Shown: positions 9,505 to 19,230 of the stretch, one piece after another
Numbering within the stretch: the stretch's first letter is position 1
How the letters are laid out: every line of letters starts with the position of its first letter
Assembly (NCBI RefSeq): GCF_000378625.1
Contig: NZ_KB905161.1
Location: forward strand, 496,835 to 560,834
Direction of reading: 5' to 3'
Source: Colwellia piezophila ATCC BAA-637
GTDB lineage: Bacteria; Pseudomonadota; Gammaproteobacteria; Enterobacterales; Alteromonadaceae
DNA: 64,000 nt
Position numbers and translations under genes: made by a program
The notes under the pieces: model-generated
Databases searched by the model: none
What the model was told of the DNA's origin: nothing
What the model saw: only the letters and a program-made list of their open reading frames with translations

Positions 9505-10623
9505 ATGCAAAACAACAATACTCTAACTTCACCAACACTCACGGATATTAGTGCTGATAGCTTTGTCCAAGCTTATAACCTGTTTGTGCAACAAGGTGAC
9601 TTCATCTCGTTAACGCGTCAGTTTGAACAAGGTTTAGCTCAAACTGGCAGGGAGAATAACCTCAACTTTAATGTAAAAGGCGCTAAGGTGAGTTTACTTG
9701 ATAGTGGTGTCTTGTTAGTTGAGCCACAAAGCTCAGCTACGTCAGATAAGCCAAGTAAGAGTATTGTTATTTCATCGGGCATTCATGGTAATGAAACTGC
9801 CCCGATTGAAATTGTTCAACAAATTGTTGGCGATATCATTGCGCAAAAGATTACCTTAAAGCACCGTACACTGTTCATTATGGGTAATCCTGTGGCGATG
9901 AATATTGCCAAACGTTTTCAAACAGAAAACTTAAACCGGTTATTTTGTGGCAAGCATCAAGATATAGCCGCTTGTTTTGAAAAAGATCGTGCTGAAAAAC
10001 TAGAGCGCTATGTGAGTGCTTTCTTTAATGCTGGCACTGAAAATGGTGAAGTAACTAACTATCACTATGATTTACATACCGCTATTCGCAACTCTAAATA
10101 TGAAAAGTTTGCTATTTACCCTTTCCAAAACGGTAAACCGTGGGATAAAGAGCAATTAAGCTTTATGGCAAGTTGTGGTGTGAACACCATTTTATTTGGT
10201 CATGGTCCTAGCGGCACCTTTTCTTACTATAGTAGCGCGAATTTCTCGGCGCACGCCTTTACCATCGAGTTAGGTAAAGTAAGACCGTTTGGTGAAAATG
10301 ATATGGCTAACTTTTCGGCCATGACTGAGCAGTTAACCGCTTTGGTCACAGACCGAGAGTTATCGCTGAAAACTTTTGCTAATGCTGATTTTAATTTATT
10401 TACTGCGCTGGGTGATATCACTAAAGTCAGTGAAAACTTTAAATTATATATTGATGATTCAGCCAGTAACTTTACCGATTACCCGGTTGATACCTTGTTA
10501 TCAACGGATACCGGTCAAGAGTACCGAACTACGCAGCCTGGTGAGAGCATTGTTTTCCCTAATGCTAATGTCGGTAATGGTCAACGCGCGGTCTTGATGG
10601 TAGTGCCAACTACCTTGTCATAA
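9505..10623 (+). CDS. astE: Succinylglutamate desuccinylase
   Basis: 372 residues of the AstE/aspartoacylase zinc peptidase family. SGIHGNETAPIE gives zinc ligands H94 and E97, and YHYDLHTAIRNS gives H191; ENLNRLF is the substrate-binding arginine motif. A later AFTIELGKV segment supplies the likely catalytic glutamate. It hydrolyses N-succinylglutamate to glutamate and succinate, the last AST step. At about 372 residues it is somewhat longer than the E. coli enzyme. It starts on the base after the astD stop and ends just before a MITE-like element and the operon terminator. astB, needed for step two, is not in the window. Confidence 0.93.
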   Translation: MQNNNTLTSPTLTDISADSFVQAYNLFVQQGDFISLTRQFEQGLAQTGRENNLNFNVKGAKVSLLDSGVLLVEPQSSATSDKPSKSIVISSGIHGNETAPIEIVQQIVGDIIAQKITLKHRTLFIMGNPVAMNIAKRFQTENLNRLFCGKHQDIAACFEKDRAEKLERYVSAFFNAGTENGEVTNYHYDLHTAIRNSKYEKFAIYPFQNGKPWDKEQLSFMASCGVNTILFGHGPSGTFSYYSSANFSAHAFTIELGKVRPFGENDMANFSAMTEQLTALVTDRELSLKTFANADFNLFTALGDITKVSENFKLYIDDSASNFTDYPVDTLLSTDTGQEYRTTQPGESIVFPNANVGNGQRAVLMVVPTTLS

Positions 10624-10634
10624 CAAGTTATTTA

Positions 10635-10900
10635 TATACCCAAACAACCTCAAGATGCAGGATTCAGTTGGAATTAGAAACGTCTTTAGTCAAGGCATTC
10701 ATTGAAGAGCATGGTTATTCCATTATCGAAATCAATAACGATGGATAAAGCGTTTCTAAACCAGCCCTACGGGGACGGATGAGCAAATCATATTCATCGT
10801 TGCGTATGAAATTAAGGGAATAACCATTAATAAAATACGCGCCTTGATTATGAATCGCTCAGCCGTCCTGAAACGAGCATCTTGAAGTAGCTTGGGTATA
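10635..10900. mobile_element. MITE-like palindromic element, 266 bp
   Basis: Ends are inverted: TATACCCAAACAACCTCAAG at 10635 against the complement of CATCTTGAAGTAGCTTGGGTATA at 10900. Inside are nested inverted pairs: TTAGAAACG/CGTTTCTAA, GGTTATTCC/GGGAATAACC and GGACGGATGAGC/GCTCAGCCGTCC, so the whole element folds on itself. It has no coding capacity. TA-rich bases sit at both ends, but no clear target duplication is visible. It lies between the astE stop and the operon terminator. Confidence 0.8.
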
Positions 10901-10913
10901 AATTACCAAATTT

Positions 10914-10940
10914 AAAAGCCTTATTTATAAGGCTTTTTTT
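10914..10940 (+). terminator. Rho-independent terminator of ast operon
   Basis: AAAAGCCTTA / TAAGGCTTTT stem with a 4-nt loop followed by a run of T. It is placed after the MITE-like element, so readthrough RNA from astE would include the element before terminating. Confidence 0.85.
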
Positions 10941-11063
10941 ATGGCTTTTGTTTTAGCTATGTTTCTAAATAATACCGCTATTGATTCATACTGGCTTTAA
11001 CCGCTAAAATAGCACTATACTCAAACACAAGCACTCGCATCTGCAAAGGTAAGAAAATTAATT

Positions 11064-11408
11064 ATGGTTACAGACACTGACGGTTATATTCAAATCATAG
11101 AGTACCTTACCGAGCATCTCAGTTTATTTGAAAACTCAACGCCACCAAAGCATGCCAAGGAAACCGTGATATCGGCCATTGAGGTTGAGCTTTGTGGGCA
11201 AATAATAATGGTTTGTAGTCAAAATAAAGACCTCACTTTTAATCAACGTAATGCCATCATTCGTGAAGTTGATGCCATCGTTTATGATCTTGAAGAAATT
11301 CTTTCTGGTGTGCTCAACAACCCTGTTAATGCCGAACAACTCGCCTTCATCAAAGAATTTGCTAGTTTAATTAAAAACCTCTTCGATACCGTTATTCATA
11401 ACGATTAA
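11064..11408 (+). CDS. Small DUF3802-like protein
   Basis: A 114-residue, mostly helical, acidic cytosolic protein (MVTDTDGYIQIIEYLTEHLSLF...). The opening and length fit the DUF3802 family known from Shewanella and Vibrio, remembered rather than searched. No catalytic motif, signal peptide or membrane segment is seen. It is a single gene between the ast terminator and the OsmC-like gene. Function unknown. Confidence 0.65.
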   Translation: MVTDTDGYIQIIEYLTEHLSLFENSTPPKHAKETVISAIEVELCGQIIMVCSQNKDLTFNQRNAIIREVDAIVYDLEEILSGVLNNPVNAEQLAFIKEFASLIKNLFDTVIHND

Positions 11409-11560
11409 CGCTAACCAATTATCGCGCTACTCCCTTAGCGCTGTTCGCCAAACTAGATCCAGTTAACCCGTTATTACACATTACAACTGGTGGTAGTGCG
11501 GTAACTTAGATAGAATCCCTGTATATTATTTATAATCATTAATTAAGAATAGAGTTAACA

Positions 11561-11968
11561 ATGAAAGCACAAGTAAAATGGTTAGGCGAAGAGTTATTTA
11601 TGGGTACTTCAGAGAGTGGTCATACCTTAGTTTTAGATGCTAATGGCGGCAACTTAGCACCAAGCCCTATGGAAGCAGTGCTTATTTCTCTTGGCGGTTG
11701 TTCATCGGTAGATGTCGTTAGCATCTTACAAAAAGCGAGACAAAATATTGTTGGCTGTCGTGTAGAGCTTGTTGGTAATCGCGTTGATAGCGTTCCGGCC
11801 TTATTTGACAAGATTCATCTTCACTTTGTAATCACCGGTACTGATATTTCGCCTAAACATGTTGAGCGTGCGGTAAGTTTGTCGGCCGACAAATATTGCT
11901 CAGTGGCATTAATGCTTAATGGTAAAGTGGCTATCACTCACGATTTTGAAATTGTCGCGGCTGATTAA
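11561..11968 (+). CDS. OsmC/YhfA-family protein
   Basis: 135 residues with the OsmC fold. The two redox cysteines of the family are present: C47 in LGGCSSVDVVSIL and C112 in DKYCSVALML. The length and the NLAPSPMEAVL motif match the YhfA branch rather than Ohr. OsmC proteins reduce organic hydroperoxides, but YhfA substrates are not settled. It lies 10 bp upstream of speD, probably in one transcript, and near prkB; yhfA and prkB also neighbour each other in E. coli, so the context is conserved. Confidence 0.88.
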   Translation: MKAQVKWLGEELFMGTSESGHTLVLDANGGNLAPSPMEAVLISLGGCSSVDVVSILQKARQNIVGCRVELVGNRVDSVPALFDKIHLHFVITGTDISPKHVERAVSLSADKYCSVALMLNGKVAITHDFEIVAAD

Positions 11969-11977
11969 CTGTTCTTT

Positions 11978-12736
11978 ATGCAAACTGACAATAAAATCCC
12001 CCTGTATGGCTTTAATAACTTAACCAAGAGTTTAAGTTTCTCCTTGTATAGGGTGCATTACCTCACTTCAGAGCAAGCGGTTGCCGACTATCATGCTTAT
12101 ATCAACAAGACGTATAGTAGTAACCACCTTGAACAGTTACTGACTAAAATTTGTCATGCTATTGGCGGTAATGTGTTAAATATAGCGAGCCAAGAGTACA
12201 CGCCGCAAGGAGCGAGTGTTACCTTGATGATGTCAGAAGAAGCAAAACCTGAATCTTTAGTGGCTCATCTAGACAAAAGTCATTTGTGTATTCACACCTA
12301 TCCTGAAGAAACCCCACAACAAAACATTGCCATTTTTAGAGCCGATATAGAATTATCGACCTGTGGCATCATTTCTCCATTAAAAGTGCTTGATTACGTT
12401 ATTGAAGCGTTCTCAGCAGATGTTATTGATATAGATTACCGTGTTAGAGGCATGACTCGCGATCAACGGGGTAAAAAATGTTTTAGCGATCATGATATTA
12501 CTCGGATCAGTGAGCATTTATCTCAAGAGACCCTTCAGACATACCAAATTAAAGACAGTGTCATGGCTAACAATCATTTGTTTCATTGTAAGTTAGCTAG
12601 GCGATCTATTGATTTAGCCAAGCATATTTTCAATTATCAGCCACAACAACTAACCTTGTTGCATGAAGAGCAGCTAAATAAACGACTCAGATCAGAACTA
12701 GCCGATTTGTTTATCGGCAACCATCGCCACGAATGA
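11978..12736 (+). CDS. speD: S-adenosylmethionine decarboxylase proenzyme
   Basis: 252 residues of the long, gram-negative class of pyruvoyl AdoMet decarboxylase. Self-cleavage should occur at K100-S101 in LDKSHLCIHTYPE, making the pyruvoyl group from S101. C129 in ELSTCGIISPL is the conserved catalytic cysteine, and DYRVRGMTRDQRGKK is typical of the family. The product, decarboxylated AdoMet, feeds spermidine synthesis; a speE gene is not in the window. The gene follows the osmC-like gene by 9 bp. Confidence 0.95.
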   Translation: MQTDNKIPLYGFNNLTKSLSFSLYRVHYLTSEQAVADYHAYINKTYSSNHLEQLLTKICHAIGGNVLNIASQEYTPQGASVTLMMSEEAKPESLVAHLDKSHLCIHTYPEETPQQNIAIFRADIELSTCGIISPLKVLDYVIEAFSADVIDIDYRVRGMTRDQRGKKCFSDHDITRISEHLSQETLQTYQIKDSVMANNHLFHCKLARRSIDLAKHIFNYQPQQLTLLHEEQLNKRLRSELADLFIGNHRHE

Positions 12737-12804
12737 AGCTATAAATAGCGCGTTTTTCCCTGGGCCTTCAGATTTCCTTCTTTTAAAGTAAAAAGCCCTT
12801 AGAC

Positions 12805-12851
12805 AGGTTATATGCTCCATGCATAACCTAAGTGACCTACATCCATGTAGG
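12805..12851. repeat. Paired small hairpins after speD
   Basis: AGGTTAT..ATAACCT (12805-12829) is followed by the perfect palindrome CCTACAT-CC-ATGTAGG (12836-12851). The second has the same CAT-CC-ATG core, in the opposite orientation, as the CAT-GG-ATG hairpins at 33.0, 34.1 and 43.2 kb. They may help end speD transcription, but no T-run follows. Confidence 0.5.
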
Positions 12852-12867
12852 CCTCGCTTTGCGCTAC

Positions 12868-12948
12868 TATTCGCGGCTAAAGCCGGCTCCTACAGGGGCT
12901 GGGATGTTCCTTTGTAGGAGGGTGTTTACGCCCGAAGGTTTGCAATGG
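12868..12948. repeat. Type-B BIME
   Basis: An inverted unit (TTCGCGGCTAAAGCC..CTCCTAC) and a forward unit (GTAGGAGGGTGTTTACGCCC) with a 20-bp link, downstream of both speD and prkB where the genes converge. Confidence 0.8.
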
Positions 12949-13007
12949 ATCTTCGAACAAGACGGTGTTTATACTTTTGTGCTTTGCTATTTGGTGACAT
13001 CTTTCGA

Positions 13008-13907
13008 CTAAAGATCACTCATCCAATCAAGTTGCTTATTGGCTTGGGTTTTACGGGTAATCAAATCACTGATCAATGGCGTAAGAATTAATTCCATGGC
13101 CAAGCCCATCTTGCCACCAGGAACGACAAGCGTGTTTATTCTTGACATAAAAGAACCATCAATCATACGTAGGTAATATTGAAAATCTACATTCTTCATT
13201 TCCCGAAAACGTATAACGACAAAGCTTTCATCTAGGCTAGGGATTGCTTTAGCGCTAAAGGGATTAGAAGTGTCAACCGTTGGCACGCGCTGAAAGTTGA
13301 TATGCGTACGTGAAAACTGTGGGGTAATGAAAGATATATAATCTTCCATACTGCGTACGATACTAGCGGTGACGGCTTCTCGAGAGTGGCCGCGTTTATT
13401 GGTATCGCGAATGATTTTTTGAATCCACTCGAGGTTAACAATAGGGACCATGCCAATGAGTAGGTCGACATGTTTAGCGACATCATTCTCTTTAGTGACC
13501 ACACCGCCATGTAATCCCTCGTAATACAATAGATCGGTGCCTTCACCAAAATCTTTCCACGGGGTAAAAGTACCTGGCATTTGATTGAATGGCACCGCCT
13601 CATCAAAGGTATGCAAATAACGCCTAGTTTGTCCCTTTCCTGTTTCACCGTAGGTACGAAACAATTTTTCTAAAGCACCAAAGTCATTGGCAAGATCACC
13701 AAAGTAACTGATGTTCGTACGCGCTTCTTTGGCCTTTCGCTTTTCCATATCCATCTCTTGACGAGAAAAACGGTGGAAGCTATCACCCTCAACATTAATT
13801 GAGCTAATACCAAGCGTTCGAAAGATATGTTCAAAAGATGCTGTTGTAGTTGACGTGCCAGCCCCTGATGAACCGGTAACAGCAATAATTGGATTTCGTG
13901 ACGACAT
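13008..13907 (-). CDS. prkB: Phosphoribulokinase-like kinase PrkB
   Basis: 299 residues of the P-loop phosphoribulokinase/uridine kinase group. Walker A is GSSGAGTS (12-19); EGDSFHRF and YYEGLHGG follow in family order, with a conserved RMIDGSFMSR-type tail. Photosynthetic relatives phosphorylate ribulose 5-phosphate. The heterotroph PrkB proteins, as in E. coli beside yhfA, have no established pathway, and no RuBisCO gene is present here. Convergent with speD; three tandem BIMEs sit just upstream of its start. Confidence 0.88.
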   Translation of the reverse strand: MSSRNPIIAVTGSSGAGTSTTTASFEHIFRTLGISSINVEGDSFHRFSRQEMDMEKRKAKEARTNISYFGDLANDFGALEKLFRTYGETGKGQTRRYLHTFDEAVPFNQMPGTFTPWKDFGEGTDLLYYEGLHGGVVTKENDVAKHVDLLIGMVPIVNLEWIQKIIRDTNKRGHSREAVTASIVRSMEDYISFITPQFSRTHINFQRVPTVDTSNPFSAKAIPSLDESFVVIRFREMKNVDFQYYLRMIDGSFMSRINTLVVPGGKMGLAMELILTPLISDLITRKTQANKQLDWMSDL

Positions 13908-13978
13908 AAAAGCTCTAAGTGTTAACTAAGGTACAATAGTTATTTTATACGGTGAATCGTAGGTAAGGTCAAGTAAAT

Positions 13979-14190
13979 GTTCGGGCGTAAACACCCTCCT
14001 ACAGTGTGTGCCTGTAGGAGCCGGCTTTAGCCGCGACCATTGCGAGTAAACGTTCGGGCGTAAACACCCTCCTACAATGTATGCCTGTAGGAGCCGGCTT
14101 TAGCCGCGAACATTGCGAGTGCCTGTTCGGGCGTAAACACCCTCCTACAGTGTGTGCCTGTAGGAGCCGGCTTTAGCCGCGAACATTGCT
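13979..14190. repeat. Three tandem BIMEs at 73-bp period
   Basis: Three copies start at 13979, 14052 and 14125. Each holds an inverted type-B1 unit (GGGCGTAAACACCCTCCTAC), a 12-14 bp link, and a forward type-B2 unit (GTAGGAGCCGGCTTTAGCCG), then GAACATTGCGAGT. Only a few single-base differences separate the copies, so amplification looks recent. Confidence 0.9.
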
Positions 14191-14225
14191 GGCAATTTTT
14201 AGAATATTACTAAATTTTAGGCAAT

Positions 14226-14253
14226 AAAAAACCGAGCCTAAGCTCGGTTTTTT
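14226..14253. terminator. Terminator of the alpha operon
   Basis: ACCGAGC-CTAA-GCTCGGT stem flanked by A-run and T-run, so it can work in both directions. It lies 22 bp beyond the rplQ stop. Confidence 0.88.
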
Positions 14254-14274
14254 AATTAAAGTATAAACTTTCGT

Positions 14275-14679
14275 TTAAGCTTCAGCTGATTCTTCAACTA
14301 CTTCAGGAGCATCTTCTACTACTGGGCGGTCTACTAATTCAATGTAAGCCATAGGCGCTTTATCACCAGTACGGAAACCACATTTTAAAATGCGAGTGTA
14401 ACCACCTGGACGTTCTTGGTAACGAGCACCAAGTTCGTTGAATAAAATACCTACTACTTCTTTATCTTGTGTACGAGCAAATACCAAACGGCGATTTGCA
14501 ACGCTGTCGGTTTTAGCCATTGTAATTAATGGCTCTACTACCATACGTAGTTCTTTAGCTTTAGCGACGGTAGTTTTAATAATACCGTGCTTAACTAAAG
14601 AGCTTGCCATATTGCGGAACATCGCTTTACGATGACTGCTATTACGGTTTAACTGGCGACCGCTTTGACGATGACGCAT
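14275..14679 (-). CDS. rplQ: 50S ribosomal protein L17
   Basis: 134 residues beginning [20 protein letters not shown], the invariant L17 opening. It contacts 23S rRNA near the exit-tunnel side of the large subunit. The C-terminus carries a Glu/Ala-rich acidic extension ([15 protein letters not shown]) beyond the common core, as often seen in gammaproteobacteria. Last gene of the alpha operon, followed by a strong terminator. Confidence 0.98.
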   Translation of the reverse strand: MRHRQSGRQLNRNSSHRKAMFRNMASSLVKHGIIKTTVAKAKELRMVVEPLITMAKTDSVANRRLVFARTQDKEVVGILFNELGARYQERPGGYTRILKCGFRTGDKAPMAYIELVDRPVVEDAPEVVEESAEA

Positions 14680-14725
14680 AAGTTAATCCTTCTCTCAAAC
14701 TATTAATAAAAAAACGATGATCGAA

Positions 14726-15715
14726 CTAGTCGTTGTCAACAATGCTTTCAGGTGGCCAGTTTTCTAGGCGCATACCTAGAGACAAACCACGCGACGCTAA
14801 TACGTCTTTGATTTCAGTTAGAGACTTCTTACCTAAATTAGGCGTTTTAAGAAGCTCAACTTCAGCACGTTGTACTAAATCACCAATATATTGAATTGCT
14901 TCTGCTTTTAAACAGTTAGCTGAACGAACAGTTAATTCTAGATCATCAACAGGACGAAGCAAAATTGGGTCGAATAATGGTTTTTCTTCCACTTGTTCAA
15001 CTTCTTTAATATCACGAAGCTCTACAAACGCATCTAGCTGTTCAGCTAAAATAGTTGAAGCGCGACGGATAGCTTCTTCCGGATCCAATGTACCATTGGT
15101 TTCCATGTCTAAAACTAATTTGTCTAAATCTGTACGTTGTTCAACACGCGCAGACTCAACATCATAAGCAATTCTGACTACAGGGCTGAATGAGGCATCT
15201 ACCAACAAACGACCAATAGCGCGATCTTCTTCCTCGGCATCGCGTCGAACTGAAGCAGGCACGTAACCGCGACCCATTTCAATTTTAATGCGCATGCTGA
15301 TAGAACCTTCACCTGTTAGGGTGCAGATAACATGATCGGGATTTTTAATTTCTACATCGCCATCATGCTGAATATCAGCTGCCGTTACAGGGCCTTCACC
15401 AGACTTCGTTAACGTTAGAACGGCTTCATCTTTGCCTTCTAAAATTACCGCTAGCCCTTTAAGGTTTAACAATATTTCGATGATGTCCTCTTGAACACCT
15501 TCTTTACTACTGTACTCATGTAAAACACCATCAATCTCTACTTCAGTTACGGCACAACCCGGCATTGAAGATAAAAGAATGCGGCGTAACGCATTACCTA
15601 AAGTGTGACCAAAACCACGTTCTAGTGGCTCTAAAGTTACTTTAGCGCGACGAGGGTTGATATGTTCGATACCAACCATGCGTGGTCTAAGGAATTCGGT
15701 TACAGAACCCTGCAT
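14726..15715 (-). CDS. rpoA: RNA polymerase alpha subunit
   Basis: 329 residues, the E. coli length. The N-terminal domain (about 1-235) carries the assembly motifs ([20 protein letters not shown]). A linker with [20 protein letters not shown] leads to the C-terminal domain that binds UP-element DNA and activators ([24 protein letters not shown]). It forms the dimer on which beta and beta' assemble. Position between rpsD and rplQ is the standard alpha-operon order. Confidence 0.99.
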   Translation of the reverse strand: MQGSVTEFLRPRMVGIEHINPRRAKVTLEPLERGFGHTLGNALRRILLSSMPGCAVTEVEIDGVLHEYSSKEGVQEDIIEILLNLKGLAVILEGKDEAVLTLTKSGEGPVTAADIQHDGDVEIKNPDHVICTLTGEGSISMRIKIEMGRGYVPASVRRDAEEEDRAIGRLLVDASFSPVVRIAYDVESARVEQRTDLDKLVLDMETNGTLDPEEAIRRASTILAEQLDAFVELRDIKEVEQVEEKPLFDPILLRPVDDLELTVRSANCLKAEAIQYIGDLVQRAEVELLKTPNLGKKSLTEIKDVLASRGLSLGMRLENWPPESIVDND

Positions 15716-15743
15716 ATATGTCCTCTCTTAAAGTGCAACTTTA

Positions 15744-16364
15744 CTATTTAGAATAAAGTTCAACAATCAACTGTTCATTAATTTCGGCAGATAAGTCAGC
15801 ACGATCAGGAACGCGTTTGAACACGCCTTCAAGCTTCTTAGTATCTACTTCAACCCAAAGTGGCTTCTCACGTTGATCAGCTAATTCTAAAGCAGCGATA
15901 ATACGCGCTTGAGTTTTAGACTTCTCACGAACAGAAACAGTATCTTCAGCTTTAACAGTGAAAGATGGAATATTAACTACTCCGCCGTTTACCACGATAG
16001 CCTTATGGCTAACTAATTGACGGGCTTCAGCACGAGTGCTGGCATAACCCATACGGTAAACTACGTTATCAAGGCGAGTTTCAAGAAGTTGTAACAAGTT
16101 TTCACCTGTATTTCCTTTTTGACGTGCCGCTTCTTTGTAGTAATTACTGAATTGTTTTTCAAGTACGCCATAAATACGACGAACTTTTTGTTTTTCACGA
16201 AGTTGAACACCGTAATCTGATAAACGACCGCGACGGGCGCCATGTTGACCTGGTATTGTTTCGATTTTACATTTAGTGTCAATTGCTCTAACACCACTTT
16301 TAAGGAACAAATCTGTTCCTTCGCGGCGACAAAGTTTTAACTTAGGACCTAAATATCTAGCCAT
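15744..16364 (-). CDS. rpsD: 30S ribosomal protein S4
   Basis: 206 residues starting [20 protein letters not shown]. It has the S4 RNA-binding domain ([31 protein letters not shown], about 95-125). S4 starts 16S assembly and in E. coli represses its own operon by binding the leader before rpsM; the matching leader is seen here at 17150-17250. Confidence 0.99.
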   Translation of the reverse strand: MARYLGPKLKLCRREGTDLFLKSGVRAIDTKCKIETIPGQHGARRGRLSDYGVQLREKQKVRRIYGVLEKQFSNYYKEAARQKGNTGENLLQLLETRLDNVVYRMGYASTRAEARQLVSHKAIVVNGGVVNIPSFTVKAEDTVSVREKSKTQARIIAALELADQREKPLWVEVDTKKLEGVFKRVPDRADLSAEINEQLIVELYSK

Positions 16365-16395
16365 TTTCTTTCTCCAACTATCCTAAAAAGTGCAA

Positions 16396-16785
16396 TTAAA
16401 CGCGACGTTTCTTAGGAGGACGACAACCATTATGAGGAATAGGTGTAACGTCAGTAATGTTGGTGATTTTAAAACCAGCAGCATTTAGGGCACGGATAGC
16501 AGATTCACGACCTGGACCTGGACCTTTAACGAACACTTCAATATTCTTCAAGCCAAACTCTTTTGCAGCCGCGCCAGCGCGGTCAGCAGCTACTTGCGCA
16601 GCAAAAGGGGTAGATTTACGTGAACCACGGAAACCTGAACCACCTGCAGTCGCCCAAGATAAAGCATTACCTTGACGATCTGTAAGAGTCACGATTGTGT
16701 TGTTGAAAGAAGCATGGATATGAGCCATGCCATCAGCAACTTGTTTTTTTACGCGTTTACGCGAACGAACTGGTGTTTTAGCCAT
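16396..16785 (-). CDS. rpsK: 30S ribosomal protein S11
   Basis: 129 residues with [20 protein letters not shown] and the basic end [12 protein letters not shown], both invariant in S11. It sits on the platform of the small subunit near the E site. Standard position between rpsM and rpsD with a short spacer. Confidence 0.99.
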   Translation of the reverse strand: MAKTPVRSRKRVKKQVADGMAHIHASFNNTIVTLTDRQGNALSWATAGGSGFRGSRKSTPFAAQVAADRAGAAAKEFGLKNIEVFVKGPGPGRESAIRALNAAGFKITNITDVTPIPHNGCRPPKKRRV

Positions 16786-16798
16786 TGTCTAGTTCCTC

Positions 16799-17155
16799 TT
16801 ACTTCTTAATTGGCTTACGAGGACCTTTACGGGTACGCGCATTTGTTTTAGTGCGTTGACCACGTAGAGGAAGACTGCGACGGTGACGTATGCCACGGTA
16901 ACAACCTAAATCCATAAGACGTTTAATGTTCATTGAAACTTCACGGCGCAAATCACCTTCTACGGTAAATTTGTCCACTTCGGCGCGAAGCAAATCAATT
17001 TTTGCCTCGTCTAATTCACTGATCTTCGTTGATTCAGCGATACCAGTAGCTGCACAAATTGCTTTCGCACGTGTAGCTCCGATACCGTAAATCGCAGTAA
17101 TGGCGATTACTGCATGCTTACGATCAGGGATGTTAATGCCAGCGATACGGGCCAC
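16799..17155 (-). CDS. rpsM: 30S ribosomal protein S13, GTG start
   Basis: 118 residues, [26 protein letters not shown]. The start codon is GTG, as in the E. coli alpha operon, within TTAGTGGCCCGT and preceded by AGGAGATG. This start lies inside the conserved S4 target, where repression traps the initiation complex. S13 contacts the P-site tRNA and bridges to the large subunit; the basic tail ([12 protein letters not shown]) is intact. Confidence 0.98.
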   Translation of the reverse strand: MARIAGINIPDRKHAVIAITAIYGIGATRAKAICAATGIAESTKISELDEAKIDLLRAEVDKFTVEGDLRREVSMNIKRLMDLGCYRGIRHRRSLPLRGQRTKTNARTRKGPRKPIKK

Positions 17156-17250
17156 TAATCACATCTCCTATTAATTATTAAAATTACTTTGGTTGGAAAG
17201 CCCGTTAGGATACCCAACCATTCTCTTTTTCTGCAAATCGAAACGGCATT
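17150..17250 (-). promoter_or_regulatory. S4-responsive leader of the alpha operon
   Basis: Read on the minus strand, the leader holds a GGTTGG/CCAACC stem (17191-17219) enclosing GTATCCTAACGGGCTTTCC, very like the E. coli alpha-operon leader, where GUAUCCU..AACGGGCUUU forms the S4-binding pseudoknot. AGGAG and the GTG start follow. A further hairpin GGCATTAT..ATAATGCC (17245-17274) lies just upstream. This implies feedback of free S4 on rpsM-rpsK-rpsD-rplQ. Confidence 0.78.
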
Positions 17251-17305
17251 ATACAGAATTATCTGCATAATGCCACTTCTAAAAGATTTTGATTAAAAAC
17301 TAATC

Positions 17306-17419
17306 TTAACCTTGTCTTTGTTTGTGCTTTGGTTCAGTACAAAGAACGCGAATTACGCCTTTGCGTTTTACCACTTTACAATTACGACAAATCTTTTTTA
17401 CGGATGCACGTACTTTCAT
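17306..17419 (-). CDS. rpmJ: 50S ribosomal protein L36, zinc-ribbon form
   Basis: A 37-residue gene found by reading the secY-rpsM gap: [21 protein letters not shown].., ending KHKQRQG. C11, C14, C27 and H32 form the zinc site of the ancestral C+ type L36. It lies 30 bp after secY, as in other gammaproteobacteria, and ahead of the S4 leader. The smallest large-subunit protein. Confidence 0.96.
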   Translation of the reverse strand: MKVRASVKKICRNCKVVKRKGVIRVLCTEPKHKQRQG

Positions 17420-17449
17420 TTTATACTCCGTTAACTAAATCAGCTCGGT

Positions 17450-18787
17450 CTAACGACCGTAACCTTTTAAGTTTGCTTTCTTAAGTACATTGTCATATTG
17501 ATGAGACATCATATGAGTTTGTACTTGTGCCATAAAGTCCATAATCACAACTACGATAATCAATAATGATGTACCGCCGAAGTAGAACTGTACGTCCCAC
17601 GCCATGATCATAAACTGTGGAACCAAACAGACAAAGGTAATATACGCCGCACCACAAAGGGTTAAACGTGTCATGACTTTATCAATATATTTGGATGTTT
17701 GTTCACCCGGACGAATCCCTGGAATGAATGCACCTGACTTTTTCAAGTTATCTGCTGTTTCACGCGGATTGAAAACAAGAGCCGTGTAAAAGAAACAGAA
17801 AAATATAATTGCTGCCGCTAACATCATCACATACAAAGGTTGTCCTGGAGACATAGCTCCTGAAACACCTTGTAGGAAATCAGCTACGGGGCCGTCACCT
17901 TGACCAAACCAGCTCGCAAGCGTGCCTGGAAACAAGATTAAACTTGAGGCAAAGATTGGCGGTATAACACCCGCCATATTCACTTTCAGCGGTAAATGTG
18001 TGCTTTGCGCGGCAAAAACCTTTCGGCCTTGTTGGCGTTTAGCGTAGTTAACAACAATACGTCGCTGACCACGTTCCACAAATACTACTAAGAAAGTTAC
18101 TGCAAATACCACAACGCCTATAAGCAATAATACTAATAAGTGTATTTCACCTTGACGCGCCATCTCAGCTGTTTGACCAACTGCAGACGGCATGCCAGCA
18201 ACAATACCAGCGAAAATAATAATCGAAATACCATTACCGATACCACGTTCAGTAATTTGCTCACCTAACCACATTAAAAACATGGTACCAGTAACCAAAC
18301 TAACAACTGCAGTGAAATAGAAACTAAAGCCAGCATTAATTACTAGGCCTTGCATCATATCCGGTAAACTTCTGGAAATCGCTATCGCTTGAACTGTTGC
18401 TAGAACTAAAGTGCCGTAGCGTGTGTATTGACTGATTTTACGTCGTCCAGCTTCACCTTCTTTTTTCAATTCTGCCATTGCCGGGTGCATAACCGTAAGC
18501 AATTGCATAATAATAGAAGCTGAAATGTACGGCATAATACCAAGTGCCAATACTGAGGCTCGCTCAAGTGCACCACCGGAGAACATGTTAAACATCTCTA
18601 CAATGGTGCCCTTTTGTTGTTCAAAGAACTGAGCTAATACAGCGGCGTCAATACCAGGGATTGGCACAAAAGACCCTAAACGTAGCACAACTAAGGCGAC
18701 GAATACGAACCATAATCTTTGTTTCAGCTCAGACAAACCGCCTGCGCCTTTACTTCCCTTTTGAGAAGCCATTCCTGGTGTAGCCAT
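17450..18787 (-). CDS. secY: Preprotein translocase subunit SecY
   Basis: 445 residues with ten hydrophobic spans, the channel of the Sec translocon in the inner membrane. [16 protein letters not shown], the plug region after helix 1, and [22 protein letters not shown] are diagnostic; the cytosolic loop with [32 protein letters not shown] binds ribosome or SecA. It follows rplO by 6 bp at the end of the spc operon. Confidence 0.99.
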   Translation of the reverse strand: MATPGMASQKGSKGAGGLSELKQRLWFVFVALVVLRLGSFVPIPGIDAAVLAQFFEQQKGTIVEMFNMFSGGALERASVLALGIMPYISASIIMQLLTVMHPAMAELKKEGEAGRRKISQYTRYGTLVLATVQAIAISRSLPDMMQGLVINAGFSFYFTAVVSLVTGTMFLMWLGEQITERGIGNGISIIIFAGIVAGMPSAVGQTAEMARQGEIHLLVLLLIGVVVFAVTFLVVFVERGQRRIVVNYAKRQQGRKVFAAQSTHLPLKVNMAGVIPPIFASSLILFPGTLASWFGQGDGPVADFLQGVSGAMSPGQPLYVMMLAAAIIFFCFFYTALVFNPRETADNLKKSGAFIPGIRPGEQTSKYIDKVMTRLTLCGAAYITFVCLVPQFMIMAWDVQFYFGGTSLLIIVVVIMDFMAQVQTHMMSHQYDNVLKKANLKGYGR

Positions 18788-18793
18788 TGTGTA

Positions 18794-19228
18794 TTATTCC
18801 TCTATTTTGCCACCAGCAGCTTCAATAGCTGCTTGTGCGCCTTTAGTTACTGCAATGCCACGTAATGTAATCGGACGAGTAATTTCGCCAGATAACATAA
18901 CTTTAATAGCTACGATATTACGTGTGATTAAACCAGCGTCTTTAAGAGCGTGAATGTCAACAACATCGCCTTTAACTAGGTTTAATTCATGTAAACGTAT
19001 TTCAGCGCGAACTAAAGATTTACGTGAAGTAAAACCAAATTTAGGTAAACGTTGTTTCAATGGCATTTGACCACCTTCAAAACCCGGACGAACACTACCG
19101 CCAGAACGAGACTTCTGACCTTTGTGACCACGACCACCAGTTTTACCGATGCCTGAACCAATACCACGACCACAACGCTTTCTAGCTTTGTGAGATCCCG
19201 GTGCAGGGGATAAAGTATTTAAATGCAT
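18794..19228 (-). CDS. rplO: 50S ribosomal protein L15
   Basis: 144 residues: [41 protein letters not shown] is the long glycine/basic extension that threads into 23S rRNA, and the globular end starts at KFGFTSRK. Two bases separate it from rpmD, suggesting coupled translation. Confidence 0.99.
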   Translation of the reverse strand: MHLNTLSPAPGSHKARKRCGRGIGSGIGKTGGRGHKGQKSRSGGSVRPGFEGGQMPLKQRLPKFGFTSRKSLVRAEIRLHELNLVKGDVVDIHALKDAGLITRNIVAIKVMLSGEITRPITLRGIAVTKGAQAAIEAAGGKIEE

Positions 19229-19230
19229 AA

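Noticed and set aside
11136..11339. Antisense frame inside the DUF3802-like gene
   Set aside because: Shadow of the plus-strand gene, with no ribosome site or family resemblance.
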